Positions 35,289-45,263 of a stretch of 49,015 nucleotides of DNA are shown one piece after another. The notes under the pieces were generated by a model that was not told the DNA's origin, made no database searches, and saw nothing but the letters and a program-made list of their open reading frames with translations. A program made the translations under genes and the position numbers. Position 1 is the first letter of the stretch; every line of letters begins with the position of its first letter. Location: NCBI RefSeq assembly GCF_001597745.1, contig NZ_LUHJ01000035.1:80834-129848 (forward strand). Reading direction: 5' to 3'. This stretch comes from Anabaena sp. 4-3. GTDB lineage: Bacteria; Cyanobacteriota; Cyanobacteriia; Cyanobacteriales; Nostocaceae.

Positions 35289-36035
35289 ATGTTACTACAT
35301 TTAACTACGTGGCAAGAAGTTGAAGAATATTTACAAACATCCCCAGGGATAATTTTACCTATAGGTTCAACAGAACAACATGGCCCTACAGGTTTAATAG
35401 GTACAGATGCAATTTGTGCAGAAGCGATCGCTCGTGGTGTGGGTGAGGAGACAAAAGCAATCGTAGCCCCTACAATCAATGTAGGGATGGCACTACATCA
35501 TACCGCCTTCCCTGGTACAATCAGCCTCCGCCCTAGCACTTTAATTCAAGTCATCCGAGACTATATCACCAGTCTCGCCAAAGTAGGTTTTACCAAATTC
35601 TACTTTATTAACGGACACGGTGGTAACATCGCCACACTGAAAGCCGCATTTTCCGAAACCTACGCCCATCTAGAAGACTTACAAATTGCCAACGCCGCCA
35701 AGGTAAAATGTCACATTGCTAATTGGTTTATGTGTAGTTCCGTCTACAAATTAGCAAAAGAATTATATAGTGAGCAAGAAGGTTCTCATGCCACCCCTAG
35801 CGAAGTAGCCCTCACCCAGTATATTTATCCCGAAGCCATTAAACAAGCCCCCCTATCACCAGAAGTAGCATCAGGACATAGAATTTATAGTGCTGCTGAT
35901 TTTCGCGCACATTACCCAGATGGACGCATGGGTTCTAACCCAGCCTTAGCAACACCAGAACATGGTAAACAATTTTATCAACTAGCAGTCAAAGAACTCA
36001 GCAATGGTTATTTAGAGTTTTTGAACACACAATAA
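35289..36035 (+). CDS. Creatininase-family amidohydrolase
   Basis: 248 residues. The metal-binding residues of the family are visible: E29 and H31 in GSTEQHGP, D40 in GTD, H110 in NGHGGN, and a later conserved glutamate in SHATPSEVALT. Members include creatinine amidohydrolase, FAPy deformylase ArfB of riboflavin synthesis in archaea and the mycofactocin peptidase MftE. In cyanobacteria the substrate is not established and creatinine itself is unlikely. It is a single gene with no obvious functional neighbour. Confidence 0.87.
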   Translation: MLLHLTTWQEVEEYLQTSPGIILPIGSTEQHGPTGLIGTDAICAEAIARGVGEETKAIVAPTINVGMALHHTAFPGTISLRPSTLIQVIRDYITSLAKVGFTKFYFINGHGGNIATLKAAFSETYAHLEDLQIANAAKVKCHIANWFMCSSVYKLAKELYSEQEGSHATPSEVALTQYIYPEAIKQAPLSPEVASGHRIYSAADFRAHYPDGRMGSNPALATPEHGKQFYQLAVKELSNGYLEFLNTQ

Positions 36036-36073
36036 ATATTCAAGCCTTGCTGAACCAAACTCTCTAAAACTCT

Positions 36074-36113
36074 CACTCTCTGCGTCTCTGCGCCTCTGCG
36101 TGAGAAAAATTCA
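36074..36113. repeat. CGCAGAGG-type repeat, right-half fragment
   Basis: CTCTGCGTCTCTGCGCCTCT and the following TGCGTGAGA match the right arm of copies A and B. Confidence 0.65.
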
Positions 36114-36188
36114 TATTTTCTCTGAACAACGCCAACATTTCAGTAGTAACTCACCACTGTTTCCAACAGTAAGTTACTACTAAAAATT

Positions 36189-36812
36189 TCACACTTCGCC
36201 TACAGGTTTAGCTAAAATAGTTAATAGAACAGGCCCTAACAAATAGTGGTGATTCACACATACCAGTCCCGCAGAAGCAGCGAGCATTTCCCGTTGCTGA
36301 GGACTGTAGAATTTGACGCTTTGATGAGAAATTGACAATGTTAGCGGTTGTTTCTCTGTGTTGCTAGTAATATCAACCAAATAAAAGCGTCCCCCAGGAG
36401 CAAGTACCCGCCCTACTTCCTGCAAAACCTGTTGTGGTTGTTGATAATGCAAGAAACTAATTGTATTGAACACAGCATCAAACTGGCGATCGCCAAAAGG
36501 TAAAGCCTCAGCCTTGCCTTCAATAAAGATTAACCTGGGATGGTGACGGTTGCTGAGTCTTGCTACTCGCAACATATTAGAAGATAAATCTAAACCCGTA
36601 CCCCGCAGTTGGGGATATTGAGTAGCTAAACGTTCCAACAAGCGACCAGTTCCACAACCTAAATCTAACACGTTGGCTCGCTCTGGCAATTCCACATATT
36701 CTAACAGCCGTTTGTGGACAGCTTGGTAAAACACCGAAGGTAACAGCCAATCATAACTAAAAGCCCAACGGTCAAAAATTAACTTTTTCGTCTTGAGAAA
36801 TTCGTTAGTCAT
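36189..36812 (-). CDS. Class I SAM-dependent methyltransferase
   Basis: 207 residues. Motif I is VLDLGCGTG (48-56); motif II follows with LIFIEGKAEALPFGDRQFDAV and motif III with VLAPGGRFYLVDI. This is the Methyltransf_11/UbiE-like fold. The N-terminal FDRWAFSYDWLLP resembles lipid or quinone methyltransferases. The substrate is unknown. Convergent with the creatininase gene. Confidence 0.85.
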   Translation of the reverse strand: MTNEFLKTKKLIFDRWAFSYDWLLPSVFYQAVHKRLLEYVELPERANVLDLGCGTGRLLERLATQYPQLRGTGLDLSSNMLRVARLSNRHHPRLIFIEGKAEALPFGDRQFDAVFNTISFLHYQQPQQVLQEVGRVLAPGGRFYLVDITSNTEKQPLTLSISHQSVKFYSPQQREMLAASAGLVCVNHHYLLGPVLLTILAKPVGEV

Positions 36813-37227
36813 TAGTTTTCGCAGCTTGCGCTAGATGCTGTAAGCAATCAATTTTTAGCTGCGCCTCCCATCAATTTATTTACAACAACAGCCAATAATC
36901 TCTAGCCTAGCGTTTAGCACCAGAGATAGAGGACGATTTTTTGGCAAGCTTCCGTAAAACTAGGGACGAAAAGTGTAGTTAATAGTGTCCCATTAGTTCA
37001 AACATCAACATAGGAAAAAAAGTAAAAAACTATACAATGGGTATTGTAATTTTGAATTTTGCGAAAAGTTCTGTAGGCGGGTTTCCCGCCGTAGGAAACT
37101 TGTCAAGACGAATTTTGAATTTTTAATTCCCCCCAGGGGTTGACTGCATAAAAACACAAAACCCCACCGTATTTATTAATAGAGGTCGCAATACACAAAA
37201 CCAGCGAGATTATCAAGGTGATTAATT
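36813..37227. other. Intergenic region with a 67-bp dispersed repeat
   Basis: The left 240 bp hold nothing recognisable. The right part carries the repeat at 37054-37120. The final 90 bp should contain the promoter of the 37228 gene. Confidence 0.6.
37054..37120. repeat. 67-bp dispersed repeat with GGCGGG-TTT-CCCGCC hairpin (copy 1)
   Basis: It starts and ends with GAATTTTG/AATTTTGAAT heptamer sequence and has the palindrome GGCGGGTTTCCCGCC in the centre. Copy 2 at 48949-49015 differs at one position only (G for T at 37102). Confidence 0.85.
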
Positions 37228-37515
37228 ATGACAACCATTACTCAAGTTATTTCCCACCATGACCTACTGTATCCGATTCGCAGATGGTTAGACAATATCG
37301 AAATTCATCACCCCAAACTAGCCCATCTGTTGTGTAGAGTTATTCCGGCTCAATGTCCGTTTGAAAGAGATGTAACGCTATTTGGTCGTCAGTTGTTTCA
37401 CATTCCGCCAATGTGTAAATTAAATCCTCTCTATGAGGAAGTTGTGGGTTTGCGTTTCAAAGCCCTTTGTTATCTGGCTGATGAATGTGGTGAAGATATC
37501 ACAGCGTATTGCTAA
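37228..37515 (+). CDS. Mo-dependent nitrogenase C-terminal-domain protein
   Basis: 95 residues consisting of one domain of the family named 'Mo-dependent nitrogenase, C-terminal' (IRRWLDNIEIHHPKLAHLLC, then CPFERDVTLFGRQL and LYEEVVGLRFKALCYL). Despite the name, free-standing copies are common in cyanobacteria and no nitrogenase gene is near. The function is unknown. AAGGTG at 37215-37220 gives a good ribosome site for the ATG. Confidence 0.85.
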   Translation: MTTITQVISHHDLLYPIRRWLDNIEIHHPKLAHLLCRVIPAQCPFERDVTLFGRQLFHIPPMCKLNPLYEEVVGLRFKALCYLADECGEDITAYC

Positions 37516-37738
37516 ATAATGATTGGTGCATCAGTAGCCATGATCAATCTGTGATTACACAACTACGGTTGTTACTTAAGCAAAAGTATACTAAGCTAAC
37601 GTGCAGCTATTTAGATGTCTATATAATTGGCTAGCACGGCACACTCAAAGTAATCAGACTCTGTGGACTCGGTAAAAGCCTATGTTATAAGCATCTTATC
37701 GCTGTCACCGTGCCTAATTACTTCTGCCAAAAAATAAT

Positions 37739-38101
37739 ATGACGCACATCTTGCTAGTTGAAGATGAAGTCAAACTAGCCCAATTTATAGAATTAGAACT
37801 AAATTATCAAGGGTATGAGGTAAGCATCGCCTACGATGGCTTAACCGCGATGTTGGCAGCAGGGCAGCTACGTCTAGATTTAATCATTGTAGATGGGATG
37901 TTACCTGGTGTGTCGGGTTGGGAGGTTTGCCGGCGTTTGCGAGATACGGGTAATAATGTGCCGATAATTTTATTAACCACTAAAGATGAACTGAGCGATC
38001 GCGCTACTATTTTAGATAGTGGTGCTAATGATTATCTAATCAAACCCTTCACCGTTGAAGATTTATTAGCTACAGTCTATGATAATTTGCGAAGTAAGTA
38101 G
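37739..38101 (+). CDS. Response regulator, receiver domain only
   Basis: 120 residues equal to one CheY-like domain: acidic pair E8-D9, phospho-acceptor D52 in IIVDGMLPG, T80 and K102. The sequence resembles the receiver of OmpR/PhoB regulators (RppA-type) but the frame stops at 38099 with no output domain, and the 158 bp downstream do not encode a DNA-binding helix. It either acts by protein contacts or has lost its output domain. It lies just upstream of arsM, same strand. Confidence 0.9.
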   Translation: MTHILLVEDEVKLAQFIELELNYQGYEVSIAYDGLTAMLAAGQLRLDLIIVDGMLPGVSGWEVCRRLRDTGNNVPIILLTTKDELSDRATILDSGANDYLIKPFTVEDLLATVYDNLRSK

Positions 38102-38259
38102 AAAGTAGACACCGCAGATATTTTGCAATTTGCAGATTTACACCCTGACAAACCAAGATTCTTAATGCTGTTTTTAGCAAAAATTGATGCAGTTGAGAGT
38201 TTAGATATATTACGATGCTCAGAGTCATCTAAACCACAACACGCAAATTTTAGATTTTC

Positions 38260-39228
38260 ATGACATATTTAGAAACAGCAGCACAATTTTATAGTGAAGT
38301 TGCCCAAACGCCAGAGGTAGGACTTTGTTGTGTGCAGAGTACACCTTTGCAACTGCCAGGGTTGAAAATTCCCAGCAAAATGCAAGAAATGAACTATGGT
38401 TGTGGGACTACTGTACATCCCAATGAACTGGCAAATCAACCCACCGTGTTATATGTCGGTGTTGGTGGTGGGTTAGAGGCTTTGCAGTTTGCCTATTTTT
38501 CTCGCCGTGGGGGTGCTGTGATTGCTGTTGAACCCGTGGCGGCGATGCGAGAAGCCGCCTGTGCTAATTTAGAAATGGCAGCGAAAGAAAATCCTTGGTT
38601 TGACACCAGCTTTGTAGAAATTCGTGAAGGTGATGCTTTCCAGCTACCTGTGGCTGATGCTTCTGTGGATATCGTGGCGCAGAATTGCCTGTTTAATATT
38701 TTTGAACCTGAAGATTTAAGTCGCGCGCTACAAGAAGCTTATCGGGTTTTAAAACCGGGTGGACGTTTACAAATGAGTGATCCGATTTCTAAGAGTCCTA
38801 TCCCCGCACATTTGCAACAAGATGAGCGATTACGCGCTATGTGTTTATCTGGCGCACTCACATACAACGAATATATACAGCGTATTATTGATGCTGGCTT
38901 TGGTCAAGTAGAAATTCGGGCGCGTCGTCCTTACCGCTTGTTAGATGCGACAACTTATAATTTAGAAACCCATCTTTTGTTAGAAAGTCTTGATTCGGTG
39001 GCTTTTAAAGTGGCAATTCCCGAAGATGGTGCTTGTATCTTCACGGGGAAAACCGCAATTTATGCTGGTTCTGAAGCATTTTTTGATGATTTAGCCGGAC
39101 ATATTCTACAACGTGGCATTCCGGCTGCTGTTTGTGACAAAACTGCTGCTAAACTAGGAAATTTAAAGCCATCAGAAATCATAATTACTGATTCAACTTG
39201 GCATTATGACGGTGGTGGTTGCTGTTAA
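38260..39228 (+). CDS. arsM: Arsenite methyltransferase of arsenosugar synthesis
   Basis: 322 residues. SAM-binding motif VLYVGVGGGLEAL (63-75), then EPVAAM and VLKPGGRLQMSDP. Cysteines that may bind As(III) include C23-C24, C48, C136-region NCLF, and a C-terminal GGGCC. This fits the ArsM branch linked to arsenosugar biosynthesis, which methylates arsenite. A PiT phosphate transporter gene follows after 15 bp, so they are probably co-transcribed, linking arsenate/phosphate handling to detoxification. No arsR or radical SAM arsS is in view. Confidence 0.87.
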   Translation: MTYLETAAQFYSEVAQTPEVGLCCVQSTPLQLPGLKIPSKMQEMNYGCGTTVHPNELANQPTVLYVGVGGGLEALQFAYFSRRGGAVIAVEPVAAMREAACANLEMAAKENPWFDTSFVEIREGDAFQLPVADASVDIVAQNCLFNIFEPEDLSRALQEAYRVLKPGGRLQMSDPISKSPIPAHLQQDERLRAMCLSGALTYNEYIQRIIDAGFGQVEIRARRPYRLLDATTYNLETHLLLESLDSVAFKVAIPEDGACIFTGKTAIYAGSEAFFDDLAGHILQRGIPAAVCDKTAAKLGNLKPSEIIITDSTWHYDGGGCC

Positions 39229-39243
39229 TTTCACATCGCCAAA

Positions 39244-40212
39244 ATGTTGTTAGTAAGTATATTTATCGCTACGCTATTTCTAGCTTATGTCAACGGGGCA
39301 AATGACAATTTTAAGGGTGTAGCAACGTTGTTTGGTAGTCGTACTGCTAGCTACCAAACAGCGATTTTGTGGGCTACTTTGACGACTTTTGCCGGGGCGT
39401 TAACATCGACTTTTTTAACCAGTAAATCTGTGAGAGAATTTTCTGGACAAGGAATTTTGGATGATGCGATCGCTCACGCGCCTGAGTTTCACATAGCTGT
39501 CGTAATTGCCACAGCTTTAACTGTATTAATTGCCACTTTGTTGGGCTTACCTGTTTCTACATTCCACAGTTTAATCGCTGCTATATTTGGTGCTGCTTTA
39601 GTAGCAATTGGACTCAAGGCTAATTTTACAGTTTTAGCAAGTTCCTTTCTTGTACCTTTATTTATTAGTGCTGTTCTAGCTATTCCCTTAGCAGCAGCAA
39701 CTTACAGCTTTGTAGAATATATTAATTCTCGTTTTCATCTACAACCTAGCCAAAAGTTTATTAAGATTTTTCATTATTTCAGTGCTGGCATTATCAATTT
39801 TACTAGAGGTTTTATTCATACTTCTGAGCTAGTGACTCTGATTGTAATTATTGATTATTTTTCTATTGCAGGTGCAATGATTACCATTGCAATGGCTATG
39901 GCTCTTGGTGGGTTACTCAACTCACAAAAGGTTGCTGAAACCATGAGTCTTAAAATTACACCTATCAATCCCATTCAGGGTTTATCTGCCAACATTATCA
40001 CCAGCATTTTAGTAATTGCAGCCAGTATTTTTCAGCTACCTGTGTCTATAACTTATGTTGCCGTAGGTGCGATTTTTGGCGTAGGAATTACGACTCATCA
40101 AGCTAATAAATTAGTTTGTTCAAAAATTTTGCTAGCCTGGATTTTGAGTATACCTATCGCCACGATTATCAGTGGGATAATTTATAGAATCTTGCAAGGC
40201 TCAAATACTTAA
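39244..40212 (+). CDS. Inorganic phosphate transporter, PiT family
   Basis: 322 residues with hydrophobic repeats and the PiT signature at the N-terminus (YVNGANDNFKGVATLFGSR, with GANDNFK) and the related second motif near GLPVSTFHSLIAAIFGA. About ten membrane segments. The length is near the short end for the family. PiT carriers use H+ or Na+ and also move arsenate. Next to arsM, a role in arsenic or phosphate homeostasis is likely. Confidence 0.88.
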   Translation: MLLVSIFIATLFLAYVNGANDNFKGVATLFGSRTASYQTAILWATLTTFAGALTSTFLTSKSVREFSGQGILDDAIAHAPEFHIAVVIATALTVLIATLLGLPVSTFHSLIAAIFGAALVAIGLKANFTVLASSFLVPLFISAVLAIPLAAATYSFVEYINSRFHLQPSQKFIKIFHYFSAGIINFTRGFIHTSELVTLIVIIDYFSIAGAMITIAMAMALGGLLNSQKVAETMSLKITPINPIQGLSANIITSILVIAASIFQLPVSITYVAVGAIFGVGITTHQANKLVCSKILLAWILSIPIATIISGIIYRILQGSNT

Positions 40213-40247
40213 AGGATGTTGGTAAATTCATGAACAAGATTGAACTG

Positions 40248-40340
40248 ATATCTTGCACCATTCTCAATCATCCTATGGTGGGCAATGCCGAAAATGTGAG
40301 CATTAGGATTGAGTGAATTTTTAGCATTGCCCACCCTACG
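40248..40340 (+). repeat. ATATCTTGCAC repeat, variant copy 4
   Basis: It starts ATATCTTGCACCATTCTCAA as in the other copies but the middle is replaced by GGTGGGCAATGCC...GCATTGCCCACCC, an internal inverted repeat of 11-12 bp. It lies between the convergent phosphate transporter and cobS genes and ends at the cobS stop. Confidence 0.75.
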
Positions 40341-41105
40341 CTAAAATATTGTCAGCACACACAAAAATAAGGCTTCAGTCCACTCGACAACTGCGCCGTA
40401 GGTGTCGCCTGTGTGTCCGCCGAGTTTGTGGTTAAACCATGTACCTGTTAAACTAGCGATCGCACATCCCCCAATCATCATGACTACTGGCATCATCCAG
40501 TTGTGACCATTCAGCCACCATAATAAACCACTCACTGCCAACATCAACAACAATCCTGGGAGTAAATCTAAATAGGAAGCGATCGCCTGTTTATGTAATG
40601 CACCTTTACCCGTAGGCTTTAAATAAGGATAACGCCAAATTGCTAATTGTTGTCCCCAACGTCCCCAGCCACAAGCAGCCATTAACACCAGCCAACGGTA
40701 ATCTGTGATATCTGTCAAGGCAGAGGTTTTGAATAATAATACTGCGATCGCTGCCATTGCCCCAAACGCACCCGTAGCACTATCTGCCATCACCTCTAAA
40801 CGTCGTTCAGGATTACCAACAGCCAAACCATCAGCTGTATCCATCGCCCCATCTAAGTGTAATCCCCCAGTGATGGCAATCCACACACCCACCACCACAG
40901 CACTACGAGTCAAGACTGGCATACCCAAATACATCAGTCCCGTATCTAATAACCCTACCATACCACCAATGACCAACCCCACCACAGGGGCTAAACGCGC
41001 CACCCGGCGAAAATCTAAACCATCTATATAAGGTAGAGGAATAGTAGTATAAAAAATTACGCCAGCTAATAATTGTAATCCTAAATTTTGCTGCTTCAGC
41101 ATCAT
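40341..41105 (-). CDS. cobS: Adenosylcobinamide-GDP ribazoletransferase (CobS)
   Basis: Integral membrane enzyme that joins adenosylcobinamide-GDP to alpha-ribazole in the last steps of cobalamin synthesis. From ATG 41105 it has 254 residues, with several hydrophobic helices, the [18 protein letters not shown] motif that binds the metal-phosphate substrate, and the C-terminal [16 protein letters not shown] motif. A TTG at 41126 opens the frame further, but AGAGG stands about ten bases upstream of the ATG at 41105. It is alone; the rest of the B12 pathway must lie elsewhere. (Pseudo)cobalamin is needed by methionine synthase in cyanobacteria. Confidence 0.9.
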   Translation of the reverse strand: MMLKQQNLGLQLLAGVIFYTTIPLPYIDGLDFRRVARLAPVVGLVIGGMVGLLDTGLMYLGMPVLTRSAVVVGVWIAITGGLHLDGAMDTADGLAVGNPERRLEVMADSATGAFGAMAAIAVLLFKTSALTDITDYRWLVLMAACGWGRWGQQLAIWRYPYLKPTGKGALHKQAIASYLDLLPGLLLMLAVSGLLWWLNGHNWMMPVVMMIGGCAIASLTGTWFNHKLGGHTGDTYGAVVEWTEALFLCVLTIF

Positions 41106-41418
41106 TCCCCAACCTCTTGGGCGCAAGTCAATTTTAAATATTTAGCGAAGATTACTGTTAATTAACCCAAACTTTGTTATGCTGGTGTCTGTAATCTGGT
41201 TTGTTGCGTGACAATTATAACGTAATGTTATTAAATTCAACAAGCTAAAATTACAACACAGTATAGTCTTGTTCTGCACTCAAAAATTAACAATTGACTC
41301 CAAGTAATTAGACGATCGCTCGCAAAAGTTGATATTTTTTGTATGTAGAGGATCAACAAGCTGTGTAAACAATTGTCTAGCTGTGTTGGACTCGCAATTG
41401 CTCCTTCTCAATTTTTCT
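41106..41418. other. Divergent gap, nothing recognised
   Basis: AT-rich promoter region between cobS and the 41419 gene. I looked for a cobalamin riboswitch; no clear B12-box (GCCACTG-like) is seen. Confidence 0.45.
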
Positions 41419-41871
41419 ATGAGTCATCATCTACCCGACACCAAGATACCTGCTCCGTGCATTGTTAACACGGGGATAATTGTAAATAAACTCGACATGA
41501 AGCGACTGTTAGCCGATGTAGGTCGAGTCCACTACATCTACACCCAAGAAGACAAGCTACTGAGTGAGGGTGAAGGGGATGTGATGGAAGTATTTGCAAA
41601 TCCGCATCGGTCTACTTTAGTAGCTAACAATTCTCTGTATCTCAACGTTGATAGTTTTGACTATCTGGAACTCAAACAGTCACCAGAAAAACAAACCTAC
41701 TTCGACTTGATGCAAGAAAGTATGTGTTTGCGCCTGATACCCCTATCCACTCCTTTACAGGAACGTCAACAAAGACAATGGAATGTCAGCGCAATCGAAG
41801 CCATGATGGACGAAGTGCTGGCGGCTAGATGGGATGCAGAAATTGATGACGACTGTTCGGATATGTTTTAA
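41419..41871 (+). CDS. Conserved cyanobacterial protein of unknown function
   Basis: 150 residues, soluble, acidic at the C-terminus (DAEIDDDCSDMF). No known motif was recognised. The ATG at 41419 is preferred over a TTG at 41329 because the earlier part is Cys/Leu-rich, random-looking sequence. The core reads as a small alpha/beta domain with a stretch MEVFANPHRSTLVANNSLYLN. It stands 128 bp before tgt, same strand. Confidence 0.75.
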   Translation: MSHHLPDTKIPAPCIVNTGIIVNKLDMKRLLADVGRVHYIYTQEDKLLSEGEGDVMEVFANPHRSTLVANNSLYLNVDSFDYLELKQSPEKQTYFDLMQESMCLRLIPLSTPLQERQQRQWNVSAIEAMMDEVLAARWDAEIDDDCSDMF

Positions 41872-41927
41872 CATCGCTTGGATAGCATATACTCAAAATT
41901 TGGCAATTGGTAATAGATAGACGGTAA

Positions 41928-43121
<1,194 letters not shown>

Positions 43122-43150
43122 GAGAAAGCAGAGGAGCAGAGGGAGAAAAG

Positions 43151-43197
43151 CTAATGACTAATAACTAATGACTAATGACTAATAACTAATGACTAAA
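43151..43197. repeat. Heptanucleotide tandem repeat (TGACTAA)n, second tract
   Basis: About six units alternating TGACTAA and TAACTAA between tgt and psbK. Same type as 24491-24548. Confidence 0.85.
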
Positions 43198-43257
43198 CCA
43201 TGTTAAGATACATCTCAATTATGAAATCTGTGTTGGATTAGGTGGATTTAAACAAAC

Positions 43258-43395
43258 ATGGAAGCAGCACTATTATTAGCAAAATTGCCAGAAGCTTACC
43301 AAATCTTAGACCCACTGGTTGATGTTCTGCCAGTGATTCCCGTTTTCTTTTTATTGCTTGCTTTCGTATGGCAAGCTGCTGTTGGATTTAGGTAA
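43258..43395 (+). CDS. psbK: Photosystem II protein K
   Basis: 45-residue precursor, too short for normal ORF lists. The N-terminal [14 protein letters not shown] is the removable leader. The mature part ([15 protein letters not shown], then a membrane helix and WQAAVGFR) is the highly conserved PsbK sequence. PsbK sits near CP43 in the thylakoid photosystem II core and stabilises plastoquinone and carotenoid binding. It has its own strong terminator. Confidence 0.97.
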   Translation: MEAALLLAKLPEAYQILDPLVDVLPVIPVFFLLLAFVWQAAVGFR

Positions 43396-43414
43396 GTTAA
43401 CACATTATCAATTC

Positions 43415-43447
43415 ATAGGACAGGTAAAATACCTGTCCTATTTTTTT
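43415..43447 (+). terminator. Rho-independent terminator of psbK
   Basis: Perfect 12-bp stem ATAGGACAGGTA / TACCTGTCCTAT with loop AAA, then seven T. It starts 20 bp after the psbK stop. Confidence 0.93.
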
Positions 43448-43680
43448 ACTTGGCTATAAATTTAATAATTCTTAACTTTTTGTCATAACACCTTACTATG
43501 GTGCGTCAGATCGAAAAAATTTGCTGACACAACCTAAAAATGACTTTAATGAGGATGCTTGTGCAACTGCTTGCGTCTTGAAATTTGATAATTCTTAAAT
43601 TTTTGTAATAGATTAAGATAAACTCAGTAACATAGGTGTATTGCCTGGTCAGCTTGCAGTGAGAGAGGAATGATTGAGTT

Positions 43681-43977
43681 ATGGGTAATATCAAATTTGT
43701 CAAAGAAAATAAAGAAGTAATAGCAGCCGATGGTGCGAATTTGCGGCTAAAAGCAATGGAAAATGGCATTGACATCTATAAATTTTTTGGCAAACTCACA
43801 AATTGCGGCGGCGGCGGTCAGTGTGGTACTTGTGTAGTAGAGATAGTAGAAGGAATAGAAAATCTTTCCACTCCTACAGATGTGGAAAACCGGATGCTGA
43901 AGAAAAAGCCAGCTAATTACCGTCTAGCCTGTCAAACCTTAGTGAATGGCCCTGTTAGTGTCGTCACCAAACCTTAA
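43681..43977 (+). CDS. 2Fe-2S ferredoxin-like protein
   Basis: 98 residues with cysteines C42, C48, C51 ([10 protein letters not shown]) and C84, the spacing CX5CX2CX32C of a 2Fe-2S beta-grasp ferredoxin domain. The glycine-rich loop lacks the CxxxxCSSC form of photosynthetic PetF, so it belongs to the adrenodoxin/xylene-type or 'ferredoxin-like' group found beside psb genes in cyanobacteria. Likely electron carrier; the partner is unknown. AGAGAGGA before the ATG is a good ribosome site. Confidence 0.9.
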   Translation: MGNIKFVKENKEVIAADGANLRLKAMENGIDIYKFFGKLTNCGGGGQCGTCVVEIVEGIENLSTPTDVENRMLKKKPANYRLACQTLVNGPVSVVTKP

Positions 43978-44099
43978 TTTGCTTGATTTTTCCCGGCATC
44001 AGCCTTTGCAGTTGAATCAGGAAAAAAAAGAGCTAACACTGACATTGTTGATGCTATTCTAAAATTGTTGACTGGAAATTACAGAGAGGCTGCGTTGCC

Positions 44100-44216
44100 A
44101 TGCAAGTTAATGACCTAGGGTTCGTAGCGAGCATTCTGTTCGTGTTAGTACCCTCCGTATTTTTAATCATCCTTTACATCCAAACTGCTAGCCGCGAAGG
44201 TAAAAAAGATACTTGA
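44100..44216 (+). CDS. psbM: Photosystem II protein M
   Basis: 38 residues, one membrane helix: [20 protein letters not shown] then an IILYIQTAS ending and a basic tail. PsbM lies at the monomer-monomer interface of the photosystem II dimer. Missed by length cut-offs but unmistakable. Followed directly by a terminator. Confidence 0.97.
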   Translation: MQVNDLGFVASILFVLVPSVFLIILYIQTASREGKKDT

Positions 44217-44240
44217 TCGTTTTTTGTATAAGATAAAAAA

Positions 44241-44270
44241 ACCCCTGTACCTTTTGGTATAGGGGTTTTT
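44241..44270 (+). terminator. Rho-independent terminator of psbM
   Basis: Stem ACCCCTGTACC / GGTATAGGGGT (one wobble pair), loop TTTT, then TTTTT. It starts 25 bp after the psbM stop. Confidence 0.9.
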
Positions 44271-44328
44271 ATTCATCAACCGCAAAACTGAGATAGGATT
44301 TACGCCAGTGTGATCAGCAAAGTCTGGT

Positions 44329-44392
44329 GTAGTGCGTCACAAGCGATAATTGGGGAAAAAATCACCGATTTTCAACATCTGACGCACCTTAC
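44329..44392. repeat. GTAGGGTGCGTCAG repeat (copy 3, diverged)
   Basis: Left end GTAGTGCGTCAC, right end CTGACGCACCTTAC, 64 bp in all. It lies between psbM and the convergent universal stress protein gene. Confidence 0.65.
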
Positions 44393-44411
44393 TAATGTGC
44401 AGAGAAACAAG

Positions 44412-45263
44412 TTAACCACTTGTGCGGGCTAATAATACGGGACAAGTCGCATTGACACGTACATAGTCTGACAAAGAAGCACCAATGAGTCTGTCAATAT
44501 CCACAAAACTCTTAGCCACCGATGGCCTGCGATCGGGAGAACCAAGTAATAATAAATCTATATTCAAGTCTTCTGCCAAGCGACAAATTTCTTCACCTGG
44601 TTTACCGTTACTGGTATAACAGCGAGTTTGTACCCCATATTTTTGTGCTTGTGCGGCGGCGGCTGCTAAAATTGGATTCTGGTCTGGGCTAACTTCAGTC
44701 GCTTCTGAAGTTTTACCACGTAAATCAGTAGTGATGTTAGCCAGAATTAATTCACTACCTTGAATATCCCGCAGTAAGAACAAAGCCAAATCTAAGCAAT
44801 GTTTAGCAGAATCAGAGTTATCCATCGCCACCATGACGCGCTTAATTCTTTTCACATAAACGTCATCTTTCACCAGTAACATGGGGCGAGACGACAACTG
44901 AAACACATACTGACTCACAGAGTTTGATAAAATTGATTGCAAACGCTTGAGTCCCCGTGAACCCATAATAATTAAGTCAGCATCGATTTCATCTGCTACT
45001 TGACAGACAACATCTTTAGGATCACCTTGGCGTAAAATTGAAGAAACCTGAGAGGGATCTAAATTCAAAGTTTGAATAGCACTCGCCAGAATTTTGCCGC
45101 CTTCTTCCCATTTATCTGTCATTGCACTAGCAGTAGTTTGGGCAGGAACAACATGCAGAACTGTAACTTTTGCAGATTGGATAGATGGCACTTCTTTTAA
45201 GCTTTTTAGCATTTCCTCAGCGTGACCCAATCCAGAAACCGCTAGTAAAATTTTTTCTATCAT
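44412..45263 (-). CDS. Universal stress protein, tandem USP domains
   Basis: 283 residues made of two UspA domains (about 1-137 and 142-283), each starting with an ILLAVSG or VMVAMDN strand. The first has the ATP-loop pattern MGSRGLKRLQSILSNSVSQ. The second has LGSPDRRPSVAKSFV, a diverged loop. Such proteins respond to stress or growth arrest, often as ATP-binding dimers; molecular function remains vague. The ATG at 45263 is followed directly by the first beta strand. Confidence 0.9.
   Translation of the reverse strand: MIEKILLAVSGLGHAEEMLKSLKEVPSIQSAKVTVLHVVPAQTTASAMTDKWEEGGKILASAIQTLNLDPSQVSSILRQGDPKDVVCQVADEIDADLIIMGSRGLKRLQSILSNSVSQYVFQLSSRPMLLVKDDVYVKRIKRVMVAMDNSDSAKHCLDLALFLLRDIQGSELILANITTDLRGKTSEATEVSPDQNPILAAAAAQAQKYGVQTRCYTSNGKPGEEICRLAEDLNIDLLLLGSPDRRPSVAKSFVDIDRLIGASLSDYVRVNATCPVLLARTSG

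Noticed and set aside
41106-41418. Cobalamin riboswitch upstream of cobS
   Set aside because: No recognisable B12 box or matching conserved stems were seen.
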